Shown here piece by piece: positions 33,464 through 42,535 of a DNA stretch of 61,160 nucleotides; the stretch's first letter is position 1, and each line of letters starts with the position of its first letter. The notes beneath the pieces were generated by a model. That model saw only the letters and a program-made list of their open reading frames with translations. It did no database searches and was not told the DNA's origin. The position numbers were made by a program, and so were the translations under genes. The stretch is from Anaerolineales bacterium (GTDB taxonomy: Bacteria > Chloroflexota > Anaerolineae > Anaerolineales > Villigracilaceae): contig JAFGMV010000089.1 in assembly GCA_016927315.1 (NCBI GenBank), positions 1 to 61,160 of the forward strand, written 5' to 3'.

Positions 33464-34189
33464 ATGAGTCTTTACCTGAACTTCGTAAATGGGGCCGCCC
33501 GCTTTGGGTTGGAAATCATGTGCAAGATCGACAAAACCGATTTTCACAAATTCCCTGAAAACGGACCGTTGATTGCTTATACCAACCACATCGGGATGCT
33601 GGAAGTCCCGATCATGTTCACCGGGCTGCAGCCCCGGCCGCTTACCGCACTGGCAAAAGTGGAATCCTGGAATGGTTGGCTCCTGCGCTGGATCTTCAAT
33701 CTGTGGGGAATCATCCCCATCCATCGCGGCGAAGCGGACATGGTCGCCACAAAAAAAGCATTGGAAGCCATCACCAGGGGCGGTATTCTGGGGATGTTCC
33801 CGGAAGGTACGCGCAACCGGGACGGGAAACTGCTGCGGGCACACCCCGGCGTCGTACTGCTGGCATTGAAAAGCAATGCCCCACTACTTCCGGTGGCACA
33901 CTGGGGCGGGGAAACCTTCTCCGACAACTTCAAACACTTGAAACGCACCCCTTTCAACCTGCGCGTCGGCGAACCTTTCTACCTGGATGCGCGCGGAGAA
34001 AAAGTTGACAAGCACGTCCGGCAGCAGATGGTTGACGAGATGATGTATAAAATTGCCGTCCTGCTGCCCCCTGAATACCGCGGCGCCTATACCGACCTGG
34101 AAAACGCAACCGAAAAATACCTGCGCCCAGCCAAACTCCATCATCTGAAGACTTCCCCGCTTACAAAGCTTTCGCCAATGCCTGGTTGA
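33464..34189 (+). CDS. PlsC-like 1-acylglycerol-3-phosphate acyltransferase with HX4E
   Basis: 241 residues. Motif I, normally NH-x4-D, reads NHIGMLE with His42 and Glu47, i.e. HX4E. Motif III GMFPEGTRNRDGKLL is canonical, and PLLPVAHWGG matches motif IV. So the fold is a glycerolipid acyltransferase, expected to acylate lysophosphatidate or a related lipid at the membrane. The Asp to Glu change at the catalytic dyad is unusual; either the longer side chain is tolerated or the substrate differs. The 3' end overlaps the convergent PLP-enzyme gene by 29 bases. Confidence 0.88.
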   Translation: MSLYLNFVNGAARFGLEIMCKIDKTDFHKFPENGPLIAYTNHIGMLEVPIMFTGLQPRPLTALAKVESWNGWLLRWIFNLWGIIPIHRGEADMVATKKALEAITRGGILGMFPEGTRNRDGKLLRAHPGVVLLALKSNAPLLPVAHWGGETFSDNFKHLKRTPFNLRVGEPFYLDARGEKVDKHVRQQMVDEMMYKIAVLLPPEYRGAYTDLENATEKYLRPAKLHHLKTSPLTKLSPMPG

Positions 34190-35351
34190 TATCCTCGATA
34201 ATATCCCGGGCATTTTCGACTCCCACAGCCAGCCGGATTAAACCATCCTTGATACCTAATTCCAGGCGTTCCTGTGGTGTATTGTGGTAATAACTCACTG
34301 TGGCCGGGTGGGTAATCAAGGACTCTACCCCGCCCAGGCTTGGCCCGACACTGATGATTTCCAGGTTTCCCAGGAACTCCAGGACGGCTTCGATACTGCC
34401 CTCCAGCTCGAAGGTCACCACCCCTCCAAAACCCTTGAACTGCTTGACAGCAACTGCGTGATGGGGATGATTCGGCAAGCCCGGATAATAGACTCTGTTC
34501 ACCTTGGGATGATTTTCCAGGTACTCTGCTACAATTTGACCGTTTTCATTATGCCGCTGCATGCGCAGCTCAAATGTTTTTAAACCCCGGATCAACAAAT
34601 AGGATGAATTGGGGTCGATGACCCCGCCTGTGATCTTCAGGTACTCCCGGATAGGCTCTGTCAGCTCTTTCTTGCCAAGCACCACACCACTCAACAGATC
34701 ATTATGTCCGCCAAGATATTTCGTGGCGCTGTGGACAACCAGGTCGACGCCGTATTCCAGGGGTTTCTGGTTGTACGGGGTGGCAAAGGTACTGTCTGAG
34801 ATCACCAGGATATCCCTGTGCCGGAAGATGCCCATCAGCCGCTCGATATCCATGATATTCAAGTATGGATTGGTCGGGGATTCTGAGAAGAAGATGCGAG
34901 TGTTCGGTTTAATCGCTGCTTCGATAGCCCGGTAATCACACATCTTGACCACCGTACTCTCGATGTTAAACCTGCCCAGGCAGGTCTTGCAAAAATCGAG
35001 AGTACGCTTATAGGCATCATCGGTAATGATGACATGGTCCCCGGCTTCTAAAATTGCAAACAGAGAGGTGGTAATGGCGCTCATCCCGGAGGAAAACAGG
35101 ACCGCATCCTCGGCTTCTTCCAGGGCAGCCAGCTTCCGCTCTGCCGCGACCTGGGTAGGATGCCCATAGCGGCCATATTCAAAGCGTTCGAAATCCCCAT
35201 CCGCAAGCCGCCGGATCTCTTCCTTGTCCTTGAATATAAACGTCGATGACTGAACAATGGGCGTTGTTATCGCCCCATACTCATTGTACCGGATCTCACC
35301 AGCGTGCACCGACCTGGTTGACATCCCCAATTTTTTATTCTCACTCGTCAT
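34161..35351 (-). CDS. Cystathionine gamma-synthase/lyase family PLP enzyme
   Basis: 396 residues, Cys/Met metabolism PLP family. N-terminal TRSVHAGEIRYNEYGAITTPIVQSSTF, the RYGHPTQ segment, SSGMSAITTSLFAIL, and the PLP-lysine motif VVHSATKYLGGHND are all present. The C-terminal SVGPSLGGVESLITHPATVSYYH is also typical. Members make or break cystathionine, homocysteine or methionine; exact activity cannot be read. Start at 35351 follows GGGAG, eight bases away; an extra in-frame GTG would add three residues. Its promoter has an extended -10, TGATATAAT, at 35417-35425. Confidence 0.92.
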   Translation of the reverse strand: MTSENKKLGMSTRSVHAGEIRYNEYGAITTPIVQSSTFIFKDKEEIRRLADGDFERFEYGRYGHPTQVAAERKLAALEEAEDAVLFSSGMSAITTSLFAILEAGDHVIITDDAYKRTLDFCKTCLGRFNIESTVVKMCDYRAIEAAIKPNTRIFFSESPTNPYLNIMDIERLMGIFRHRDILVISDSTFATPYNQKPLEYGVDLVVHSATKYLGGHNDLLSGVVLGKKELTEPIREYLKITGGVIDPNSSYLLIRGLKTFELRMQRHNENGQIVAEYLENHPKVNRVYYPGLPNHPHHAVAVKQFKGFGGVVTFELEGSIEAVLEFLGNLEIISVGPSLGGVESLITHPATVSYYHNTPQERLELGIKDGLIRLAVGVENARDIIEDINQALAKAL

Positions 35352-35416
35352 CCGCAACACTCCCTCGAGATTATTCTGTCACTCCCCAAATAGTAGAACA
35401 CTAAATTCCGGACTGG

Positions 35417-35425
35417 ATTATATCA
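35417..35425 (-). promoter_or_regulatory. Extended -10 promoter of the PLP-enzyme gene
   Basis: Minus-strand TGATATAAT matches the TGnTATAAT form. Leader to the ATG at 35351 would be about 60 bases. No convincing -35 is seen. Confidence 0.5.
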
Positions 35426-35490
35426 AGACTTCATCAGGTCTACACAAATATTGCCGGGTTATCTTCATTGGTGAATTTGGATAGTTGGAG

Positions 35491-35922
35491 CTAAAACAAT
35501 AACTTATAAACATTTGTCTGGCGCTTTTCAAACCCCAATTTCTGATACAGCCGGTTAGCGGCTTCCCGCCTGGGATTCGAAGTCAGGCCGATGTTGGCAA
35601 CCCCTAGTTCCGCTGCAATGCGCATTGACTCTCTCATCAAGGCTTCACCAATTCCCTGCCCCCTGGCGGTCTGGTCCACGATCACATCTTCGATGTAGGC
35701 ATGCAGCCCGGTCAGCACCCGGTAGACAACCAGCACCATAGCCCCCAGGATCGGGCTGTCTTTCTCCGGGAAACGGGCAATCAGCAATACGGAAGTATCC
35801 GAAAAAACCAACTGCTGAAGTTCTTCATACGCAGGAGGCGGACAGGCAGACAGTTGTGGGATCAGCCGCTGAAAAGCATCAACCAGTTCTTGGTCGACAC
35901 TGGCAACACGCGTTATATGCAT
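35491..35922 (-). CDS. GNAT family N-acetyltransferase
   Basis: 143 residues. The acetyl-CoA-binding loop RGQGIGEALM (about residues 86-95) is the Q/R-x2-G-x-G/A of GNAT proteins; the preceding AYIEDVIVDQTA strand and the C-terminal NRLYQKLGFEKRQ match the fold. Substrate (small amine, protein or antibiotic) not determinable. It is 12 bases downstream of the class II aldolase gene on the same strand. Confidence 0.88.
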   Translation of the reverse strand: MHITRVASVDQELVDAFQRLIPQLSACPPPAYEELQQLVFSDTSVLLIARFPEKDSPILGAMVLVVYRVLTGLHAYIEDVIVDQTARGQGIGEALMRESMRIAAELGVANIGLTSNPRREAANRLYQKLGFEKRQTNVYKLLF

Positions 35923-35934
35923 ATGCCCGCGACC

Positions 35935-36618
35935 CTAATTACGATGCGAAGACAGGATCTCTGCCTGGATCTGCATCAATCTCTTGAGCATATCTTCCGG
36001 AATACGGTTTACGCGGCCCAGCAGCATAGCCCGATATACCACCTCAGCCACGTGTTCCAGGCGCTCTAGTTTGATCAAAGCGTCTTCCAAATCGCATCCA
36101 ACCGTCAGGCTGCCGTGCTGGCGCAGCAGCACGGCGTCGTGATCCCGGATCAAATCCCGGATCACATCTGCGTCTTCATGGGAAGACGGCATAGCATACG
36201 GGGCTGTCGGGATGTCTCCCATGGTCATCAACACCTCCGGCAGGACATCATTAGGGATCTGCACCCCGGCAACGGTCAGGGTAGTAGCATATACAGGATG
36301 GGCATGGATGATCGCCCGGATATCCGGACGCTGCCGGTAGGCCTCCAGATGCATTGAAGTTTCAGAAGAGGCTCTCCGGCCTCTGACTGCTTCTGCCAGG
36401 TTTCCGGTTTCATCCACAATCACCAGGTCGCGCAGTTCCATACGTCCCTTACACAAGCCTGAAGGTGTGATTAACATCTTGCCGCGCCCCAACCGGGCTG
36501 AGATATTGCCATCATTCGACATCACCAACCCATGTTCATAGCAGATCCGGCCGCATGCCACAATCGCCATGCGCAGTTCCCTTTCGGTTGCGTCGGGATA
36601 AAATTGGAGTTCGCTCAT
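35935..36618 (-). CDS. Class II aldolase/adducin family protein (FucA-like)
   Basis: 227 residues. Zinc-dependent class II aldolase fold: CGRICYEHGLVMSNDGNISARLG at the start, ITPSGLCKGRM, the zinc-binding AIIHAHPVYATTL, and LLRQHGSLTVG with the third histidine. Catalytic Glu is in the SSETSMHLEAY segment. The family splits fuculose-, rhamnulose- or ribulose-phosphates and also includes epimerases. Substrate unresolved; nearby alpha-galactosidase suggests sugar use but lies in a separate unit. It starts six bases before the deazaflavin gene end in the same direction. Confidence 0.9.
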   Translation of the reverse strand: MSELQFYPDATERELRMAIVACGRICYEHGLVMSNDGNISARLGRGKMLITPSGLCKGRMELRDLVIVDETGNLAEAVRGRRASSETSMHLEAYRQRPDIRAIIHAHPVYATTLTVAGVQIPNDVLPEVLMTMGDIPTAPYAMPSSHEDADVIRDLIRDHDAVLLRQHGSLTVGCDLEDALIKLERLEHVAEVVYRAMLLGRVNRIPEDMLKRLMQIQAEILSSHRN

Positions 36619-36624
36619 AGGCTC

Positions 36625-37110
36625 TTAATTCTCCGGTTGCAGCGCCACCAGCGGCACACTTTCAGCCAGTCTCCGGCAGTTCTCACGGGTGGCTTCCAAC
36701 TTCTGCCCCAACATCACCCCGGTCAGTTCACGAAAAGCCAGCGGTGATTTCTGGCAGTACACAAAGAGATTCTCTACTGCCTGTTCCACAGGCAGCCGTT
36801 CTGCGCGTGCGGAAAAGATCCTGTTCCTGACCTGTACCTTTACCTGTGGCGTCTTCTGGATGTTCTGGAACCAGTCCGATGTCTCCCCCCACCCGGAAGT
36901 GACATAATAAGTCCCATTTCCCGGCTCGCTGTTGACCACTTCCAGTACCACATAACGCGGTAACCCACTCGTGCGGCCGGTATGCGTCAGCATCAGGAAG
37001 CGCTCCCCAAACATCCAGCCCAGCCGGGCTTTAAACAGGGCAATCGGGGCTCGAAAGAACAAACGCATCAGCCCCTTTCTTTTCAATGTCGTACCATCTC
37101 GTTCAGCCAT
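36625..37110 (-). CDS. Deazaflavin (F420)-dependent nitroreductase family protein
   Basis: 161 residues, split-barrel fold of the Ddn type. LMLTHTGRTSGLPRYVVLEVV is the N-terminal family motif, TYYVTSGWGETSDWFQNI the second, and PQVKVQVRNRIFSARAERL the third. Ddn enzymes use reduced F420; binding residues lie in those motifs but cofactor use is inferred from the family. Members of this family appear widely in Chloroflexota. GGGAG lies five bases before the ATG. Confidence 0.87.
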   Translation of the reverse strand: MAERDGTTLKRKGLMRLFFRAPIALFKARLGWMFGERFLMLTHTGRTSGLPRYVVLEVVNSEPGNGTYYVTSGWGETSDWFQNIQKTPQVKVQVRNRIFSARAERLPVEQAVENLFVYCQKSPLAFRELTGVMLGQKLEATRENCRRLAESVPLVALQPEN

Positions 37111-37164
37111 GATTACTCCCGAGGTGTTTGTGCCATTATAGCACCGACAGTCAGAGCACTGGCG

Positions 37165-38631
37165 TCAAGGCCTGGCAGAATAAATATCAACCAGAATATC
37201 GCGAAAATAATTTTCAAAATCAGAACTGGAACCAGCCTCCCAAAAATACGACATCCCATGCCCGCTGCCAGAGAAGATCTGGGCTTCATAATTCTCCCCC
37301 GAGACCGAATTGCAGGTGCTGCTGGAGTGGTCGTCTCCTGCAGAAGCCACGCAATAGATCTTTGCACCCATCTCCGGATCGATACCCGGGCACAGCCCGG
37401 AAAAGTCACCTGCCGCTTTATACTCTTCCCAGGCAGCCTGATATTGTGCATATTCAGTTGCGAAGCTGACTCCCAGATATCCTCCCGGGGATAATGAAAT
37501 CACACCCGCGCAGTTGGCCGGCGAGGCTGCACAGGAGAGTATTGCCCTATCGGCCCCGGTACTGGCGCCAACATAAACATGACAGGTTGGCACATTCATC
37601 TGTGCATCCAGATAACCGGCGCATCCACTGCGAATGGATTCAGGTAGACTGGCAGCATCTTCCTGCCAATCCATTCCGTTCTCCAAGCCCGGGATAACGC
37701 CGGGTTGGTGCCCGGTAGGATTGTAAGTGGCGACATTCAGGGCGACCTCTTCCGGTAGAGAACTTTCCCATTTGTCCAAAGGCCCCCCTTTCTTCAGCAA
37801 CCAGGATACTACACCGGCTTCACGAAAGGCATCTTGTGTATCAACCAGCATAGGGTCCAGAACTACGATCCAGTTGGTCTGAGTGGGATTCCAATACATA
37901 CGTCCATCCAGCGCACCAGCATCCTCTTTCAAGATCTGGCAGAACGAAGACAGGGTTCCCACCAGCGCTTCCGCTTCCGGGTTATTCCAGGACCAATCCA
38001 GCAAATCGTTCAAGAACAGCTCCGGGATCAGCATAGGGGCATTCCCGGCGCCCTTGACCTCTGCCGCCTGATAATCTGTCAGCTCTAGGCTGCCCGCCGG
38101 GGAAGATAAATTGCAACTGCCTTCCAGGCAGGTAACCAGCAGGGTTTCCTGTCGGGGATCGAAGCGCACGCCCATATAGCTCCCGCGCACACTGGCGGTG
38201 CCCAGTTCGGTCTCAACAGATAATTCACCACCATTCAGGATGATCCACAATTGGCCGGCCAGGAGTTTCAGCCGGGAGAGCGGGTTTTGGGTATCTTCGT
38301 TCATTTCGATCATCTCGAACTGCGTATCCGGCCCCAATCGTACGATGGTCCCCTCCGGCAGGATATCAAGGCGCGTCTTACCCGGGTCACCGGTACGGGC
38401 CTGACCTCCGCTGGTCAACTGCTGTCCCGGATTGGCCTGGGAGAAAGAAGTCTCATCCACCTGGCGCGCCTGGACGTCAGCCTCTATTTCAGAGAACTCA
38501 GCCACACGCTGCGGCTTCTTGGTCGGCGTAGGGGCGGCCATTGGTTCTGCAGCCGGCACAACTGTGGGTGAACCACAGGCAGACAAAATAATTACAGCAA
38601 CCGTCAGGCAAGGTAAGACTTGCATCTTCAT
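37165..38631 (-). CDS. FecR-domain lipoprotein fused to an alpha/beta-hydrolase-like domain
   Basis: 488 residues. Lipobox LSAC with cysteine at about residue 19, then a Pro/Thr-rich linker. Residues about 50-190 are a FecR-type domain: ARTGDPGKTRLDILPEGTIVRLGPDT, RLKLLAGQLWIIL, ELGTASVRGSYMGV. The last 220 residues have a hydrolase layout: VYVGASTGADRA with Ser357 in a GxSxG-like elbow, ASAGDDHSS (Asp433/434) and GSGHGMSYF (His458), a plausible catalytic triad with several Cys pairs that may form disulfides. FecR domains are usually signal-transducing or ligand-binding, so this is an unexpected pair. Function unknown, on the outer face of the membrane. Confidence 0.82.
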   Translation of the reverse strand: MKMQVLPCLTVAVIILSACGSPTVVPAAEPMAAPTPTKKPQRVAEFSEIEADVQARQVDETSFSQANPGQQLTSGGQARTGDPGKTRLDILPEGTIVRLGPDTQFEMIEMNEDTQNPLSRLKLLAGQLWIILNGGELSVETELGTASVRGSYMGVRFDPRQETLLVTCLEGSCNLSSPAGSLELTDYQAAEVKGAGNAPMLIPELFLNDLLDWSWNNPEAEALVGTLSSFCQILKEDAGALDGRMYWNPTQTNWIVVLDPMLVDTQDAFREAGVVSWLLKKGGPLDKWESSLPEEVALNVATYNPTGHQPGVIPGLENGMDWQEDAASLPESIRSGCAGYLDAQMNVPTCHVYVGASTGADRAILSCAASPANCAGVISLSPGGYLGVSFATEYAQYQAAWEEYKAAGDFSGLCPGIDPEMGAKIYCVASAGDDHSSSTCNSVSGENYEAQIFSGSGHGMSYFWEAGSSSDFENYFRDILVDIYSARP

Positions 38632-38850
38632 CAGACACCGTCCTTTAATATCGAAGTCTTTCTTCCAACTGTATATATCTTACTGCTTCTTGCATAAATA
38701 TCTAAACTTGGATCCAATAAAACACCTTCAGAAACCAGAATTTCAGTTCAGATATTTTCGCATCACTCTGTAGCAGAAAAACAATCGGACTGCAACAAAA
38801 AAGAGCAACATCCATAACAGTCACCATTCTTTGGTTTCTTCCGTTCCTGT

Positions 38851-41800
38851 TCAGGCTTTCAACAGACCAACTCTGACCGTCTCTTCGTCGAACTGGTCTT
38901 CCAGCACTTCCGCACCTGCCAGAGGCGCTGCAAAGCTCAGTTCGACCGTCAGCGTCTCGGAAGTGATGTACTCCTGGTGCTCCTTGATGGCCGCGGACAA
39001 ACCATCCGAAGCAGTTACAAACATCCTGATCCGGTCCGAGACGTCGAAACCGGCCGACTTGCGAAGGTCCTGCACCCGGCGGACGAACTCACGGCTTAGG
39101 CCTTCTCGCACCAGTTCCGGCGTCAGTTCGGTCACCAGAGCGGTCACATAGGCGCTTTCTTCCGCCACTGCGAAACCTTCCCTGGCCTGGGCATGCACTT
39201 CAACCTCCTCCGGCAGGATCTGGTAGGTCTGGCCTTCGGCCAGGACATTCAGCGGCTGGCCTTCCAGCAGCACCCGCGCCCCGTCTTCAGGGTCCATCTC
39301 CATAACGGCCTTGCGGATAGCCGGATATTTGTTGCCATACTTCTGGCCCAGCTGCTTGGGGAGTGGTTTAAGGGTGTGTGAAACCGCCTCTCCACTGGCG
39401 CCCAGCAGGCGTACAGCCTTGACGTTTAACTCATCCGAGATAATCTCAGCAAACCGCTCCACTGCACCGCGCTCCTCCAGGCTGCCGACTGAAAAGGCCG
39501 CCTCAGCCAGGGGCTGGCGCACCTTGCGGTTGGCCTTCTGGCGTGCTGAATGCCCCAGGGAAACCAGCTTCATCACGGTGGCCATCTCCCGATTGAGGGA
39601 TTCGTCGATCAACGCCTCGTTATAGGCCGGCCAGACGCACAGATGCACCGACTCGGGCGCCCCTACGTCCACCGACTTGACCAGGTTTTGGTACAGCTCT
39701 TCGGCCATAAAAGGCATGGTCGGCGCCAGTAGTTTGGCCAGGGTCGTCAGGGCGGTATACAGGGTCGAATAGGCGGCCTGTTTATCGGAATCAGACTCAG
39801 ACTTCCAGAAACGGCGGCGGGAGCGGCGCAGGTACCAGGTCGAAAGCACTTCTACAAAATCCTGGACCGGGCGGGTCGCCCCAGGCACGTCGTAATTCTC
39901 GAAGGCCTCAGTAACCTTCCGCATCAGGACATTCAACTCCGAGAGCAGCCATTTGTCCAGTTGTCCTAGTTCATTCACTTCCACCATCTCACCCGGTTTC
40001 CATTCATCCAGGTTGGCGTAGGTCACAAAAAAGGAGTACACATTCCACAAGGTCAGCGTAAAAGCCCGCACGACCTCCCCCACCAGTTCGGAGGAGAAGC
40101 GCCGCTCCTGGCCGGGAGGGCTGGCCGTATACAGATACCAGCGGAAGGCGTCAGCGCCGTTGGCTTCCAGTACATCCCAGGGATTGACGATATTGCCCTT
40201 GGATTTGGACATCTTGTAACCGTCGCCATCCAGGATCAATCCGAGACAAATGACGTTCTTGAAACAGATATCGTCGAACAGCAGTGTACTGATGGCGTGC
40301 AGGGTGTAGAACCAGCCGCGGGTCTGGTCGACGGCTTCACAGATATAGTCGGCCGGGAACTGCTGCTTGAACAGTTCTTCGTTTTCAAAGGGGTAATGCC
40401 ACTGGGCTACCGGCATGGATCCCGAATCGAACCACACATCGATCAAGTCTGGTACCCGTTGCATGGCGCCGCCGCACTCGCTGCACTCCCAGCCGACATT
40501 GTCCACGTAGGGACGATGCAGATCGAGATCAGACAAATCCTTACCGGTCTTTTCAGACAACTCAGCCACCGATCCGACACACTCACGATACTGGCAGCTC
40601 TCACATTCCCAGACCGGCAGCGGCGTCCCCCAATAGCGCTCACGGCTGAGCGCCCAGTCAATGTTGTTTTCCAGCCAGTTGCCGAAGCGGCCGTCTTTGA
40701 TATGATCGGGCACCCAGTTGATCTTCTGGTTCAGGCCAACCAGCGCTTCCCGTCTGGCGCTGGTGCGGATATACCAAGATTCGCGCGCATAATACAGCAG
40801 CGGTGTCTTGCAGCGCCAGCAGAACGGATAAGTGTGTGTATAGGTTTCTGACCGCAGCAGCAAACCGCGGTCTTCCAGGTCCTTGGTGATCATTGGGTCT
40901 GCCTCTTTGACAAAGACCCCGCTCCAGGGACGAATATCAGGCAGGAAACAGCCATCTGGACCGACCGTCATCAGGACCGGCAGATCGAACTCCACAGCCA
41001 CGTTCATATCATCGGCGCCGAAGGCTGGGGCGATATGGACCAGACCGGAACCGTCTTCAGTGGTCACAAAATCGCCCAGGATGACGTAATGCGCCGGCTT
41101 GTCAGGAGGCATGAAGGTGAAAAGCGGCTGGTACTTCTGCCCTTTCAATTTCTTACCCTTGAAGGAATCCAAAACCCTCACATCTTCATTCCCGAAGACC
41201 TTATCGACCAAAGCCTGGGCCATGATCAGCTTTTCGGCGCCGTCCCCATTCGGCAGACTGCGCTCGATGGTGACATAGTCCACTTCCGGCGCAGCGGCGA
41301 CCGCCACGTTGCCGGGCAGCGTCCAGGGTGTGGTGGTCCAGACCAGCAGCGAAGTGCCCGGTTTATCCACCAGCGGCATGCGCACGAAGATCGAGGGATC
41401 GACTGTTTCCTGGTATCCCTGGGCTACTTCGTGATCCGAAAGTGGAGTACCACAGCGCGGACAGTACGGGACCACCTTGTAACCCTTGAACAGCAGGTCC
41501 TTGTCCCAGAAATTCTTCAGGATCCACCAAACCGATTCGATGTAGTCATTTGTATAGGTGACGTAGGCTTCCTGCAGGTCGACCCAAAAAGCAATGCGGT
41601 CCGTCAACCGCTCCCAATCCTGGATATAGGTAAAGACGGATTTGCGGCACAGCTCGTTGAACTTATCAATGCCGTAGGCTTCGATTTGCTGCTTATTGGT
41701 AAAACCCAGCTGCTTTTCGACCTCGATCTCAACTGGCAGGCCATGGGTGTCCCAACCTCCTCGCCGGCTGACATGGTAACCATTCATGATCTTATAGCGC

Positions 41801-42009
41801 GGGAACATATCCTTGAAGACGCGCGCCAGCACATGATGCACACCGGGTTTCCCATTGGCGGTCGGTGGCCCTTCATAGAATACATACTCAGGTCCACCCC
41901 TGCGCTGCTCAACGGTCTTCTCAAAAAGTTTGGCCTGTTTCCAGTATTTCAGCACGGCCTCTTCCATTGCCGTCACATCGAGTTTTGAAGATACTGTCTT
42001 GAATGCCAT
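38851..42009 (-). CDS. ileS: Isoleucyl-tRNA synthetase, type 2 with GXHH motif
   Basis: 1052 residues, correct for IleRS. It charges tRNA-Ile with isoleucine and edits valine. Start MAFKTVSSKLD and VFYEGPPTANGKPGVHHVLARVF give a class I signature with the order G-x-H-H (Gly56, His58, His59) instead of the usual H-x-G-H; the KMSKSKGN loop is normal. Such GXHH sequences occur in the IleRS2 lineage, which is generally less sensitive to mupirocin. The editing domain (TTPWTLPGNVAVAAAPEVDYV) and the C-terminal zinc-independent type 2 extension are present. GGAGG is five bases upstream. It is controlled by a T-box leader. Confidence 0.96.
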   Translation of the reverse strand: MAFKTVSSKLDVTAMEEAVLKYWKQAKLFEKTVEQRRGGPEYVFYEGPPTANGKPGVHHVLARVFKDMFPRYKIMNGYHVSRRGGWDTHGLPVEIEVEKQLGFTNKQQIEAYGIDKFNELCRKSVFTYIQDWERLTDRIAFWVDLQEAYVTYTNDYIESVWWILKNFWDKDLLFKGYKVVPYCPRCGTPLSDHEVAQGYQETVDPSIFVRMPLVDKPGTSLLVWTTTPWTLPGNVAVAAAPEVDYVTIERSLPNGDGAEKLIMAQALVDKVFGNEDVRVLDSFKGKKLKGQKYQPLFTFMPPDKPAHYVILGDFVTTEDGSGLVHIAPAFGADDMNVAVEFDLPVLMTVGPDGCFLPDIRPWSGVFVKEADPMITKDLEDRGLLLRSETYTHTYPFCWRCKTPLLYYARESWYIRTSARREALVGLNQKINWVPDHIKDGRFGNWLENNIDWALSRERYWGTPLPVWECESCQYRECVGSVAELSEKTGKDLSDLDLHRPYVDNVGWECSECGGAMQRVPDLIDVWFDSGSMPVAQWHYPFENEELFKQQFPADYICEAVDQTRGWFYTLHAISTLLFDDICFKNVICLGLILDGDGYKMSKSKGNIVNPWDVLEANGADAFRWYLYTASPPGQERRFSSELVGEVVRAFTLTLWNVYSFFVTYANLDEWKPGEMVEVNELGQLDKWLLSELNVLMRKVTEAFENYDVPGATRPVQDFVEVLSTWYLRRSRRRFWKSESDSDKQAAYSTLYTALTTLAKLLAPTMPFMAEELYQNLVKSVDVGAPESVHLCVWPAYNEALIDESLNREMATVMKLVSLGHSARQKANRKVRQPLAEAAFSVGSLEERGAVERFAEIISDELNVKAVRLLGASGEAVSHTLKPLPKQLGQKYGNKYPAIRKAVMEMDPEDGARVLLEGQPLNVLAEGQTYQILPEEVEVHAQAREGFAVAEESAYVTALVTELTPELVREGLSREFVRRVQDLRKSAGFDVSDRIRMFVTASDGLSAAIKEHQEYITSETLTVELSFAAPLAGAEVLEDQFDEETVRVGLLKA

Positions 42010-42092
42010 TGCAACCTCCAGATGTCAGAGGAGTAGTGAGTAGAGAGTAGTAGGATACTCAATTCTCTACTTATCTATTTATCTCCTCCAAA

Positions 42093-42387
42093 ATAAAAAC
42101 TCTCATCTCCACAACAGAGACGAGAGCAAAACTCACGCGGTACCACTCTGGTTCCTGCCTGACGGCAGACACTCGTTCAGGGACTTGTTTCCGTATCCTT
42201 GCGCCGGGAATAACGGCCAGCGAGACCGGCTTTCCTATTCTGTGAGCATACGACTGACACACTCACATTTCAAATTACAGCTCCGGGAGGATTTTCAATT
42301 CATCTCACAGACCCGGCTTCCACCAATCCCGGGTTCGCTGACTGTTCTGATGGATTTACTCGTTCCCATCATCGCCTTTCGGTATTT
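42093..42387 (-). promoter_or_regulatory. T-box leader of ileS
   Basis: The T-box signature AGAGTGGTACCGCG lies at 42138-42151 (minus strand), pairing with uncharged tRNA acceptor ends. The AGTA element is at 42357-42360 and the distal GGTGGAAGCC segment is also present. A purine-rich specifier region lies around 42283-42306 with ATT or ATC available for isoleucine; I could not fold it to decide. A terminator hairpin (42100-42109/42119-42128, 10 bp) with a T-run follows. Uncharged tRNA-Ile should favour the antiterminator and turn ileS on. Confidence 0.9.
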
Positions 42388-42393
42388 TCCCCA

Positions 42394-42421
42394 ATTATAC
42401 ACACTTTGGGGTGAATGGCAA
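42394..42421 (-). promoter_or_regulatory. Promoter of the ileS T-box transcript
   Basis: Minus strand TTGCCA at 42416-42421, 16-base spacer, TATAAT at 42394-42399. Predicted start about 42387, immediately before the T-box. Confidence 0.68.
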
Positions 42422-42432
42422 GCCGACCTCCC

Positions 42433-42461
42433 TTGCACACTTCAACAACTGAGGCCATAAT
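42433..42461 (+). promoter_or_regulatory. Promoter of the alpha-galactosidase unit
   Basis: TTGCAC at 42433-42438 and CATAAT at 42456-42461, 17-base spacer. It lies back to back with the ileS promoter. Predicted start about 42468. Confidence 0.6.
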
Positions 42462-42535
42462 AAGTTCAACAACAAAGACAATCGGCTCCCAAAATCATGA
42501 ATCCGGATGCATCCGGAAAAACTGAGGAACACCCG

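Noticed and set aside
32618-33844. 408-codon minus-strand frame across the lipid kinase and acyltransferase genes
   Set aside because: Both plus-strand proteins have clear catalytic motifs; the minus frame shows no domain.
38632-38850. Tiny minus-strand frames (22 and 41 codons) between the FecR lipoprotein gene and ileS
   Set aside because: Hydrophobic but without ribosome sites, and in two conflicting frames; too weak to call.
41035-41988. 317-codon plus-strand frame
   Set aside because: Opposite the best conserved part of ileS; no recognisable domain.
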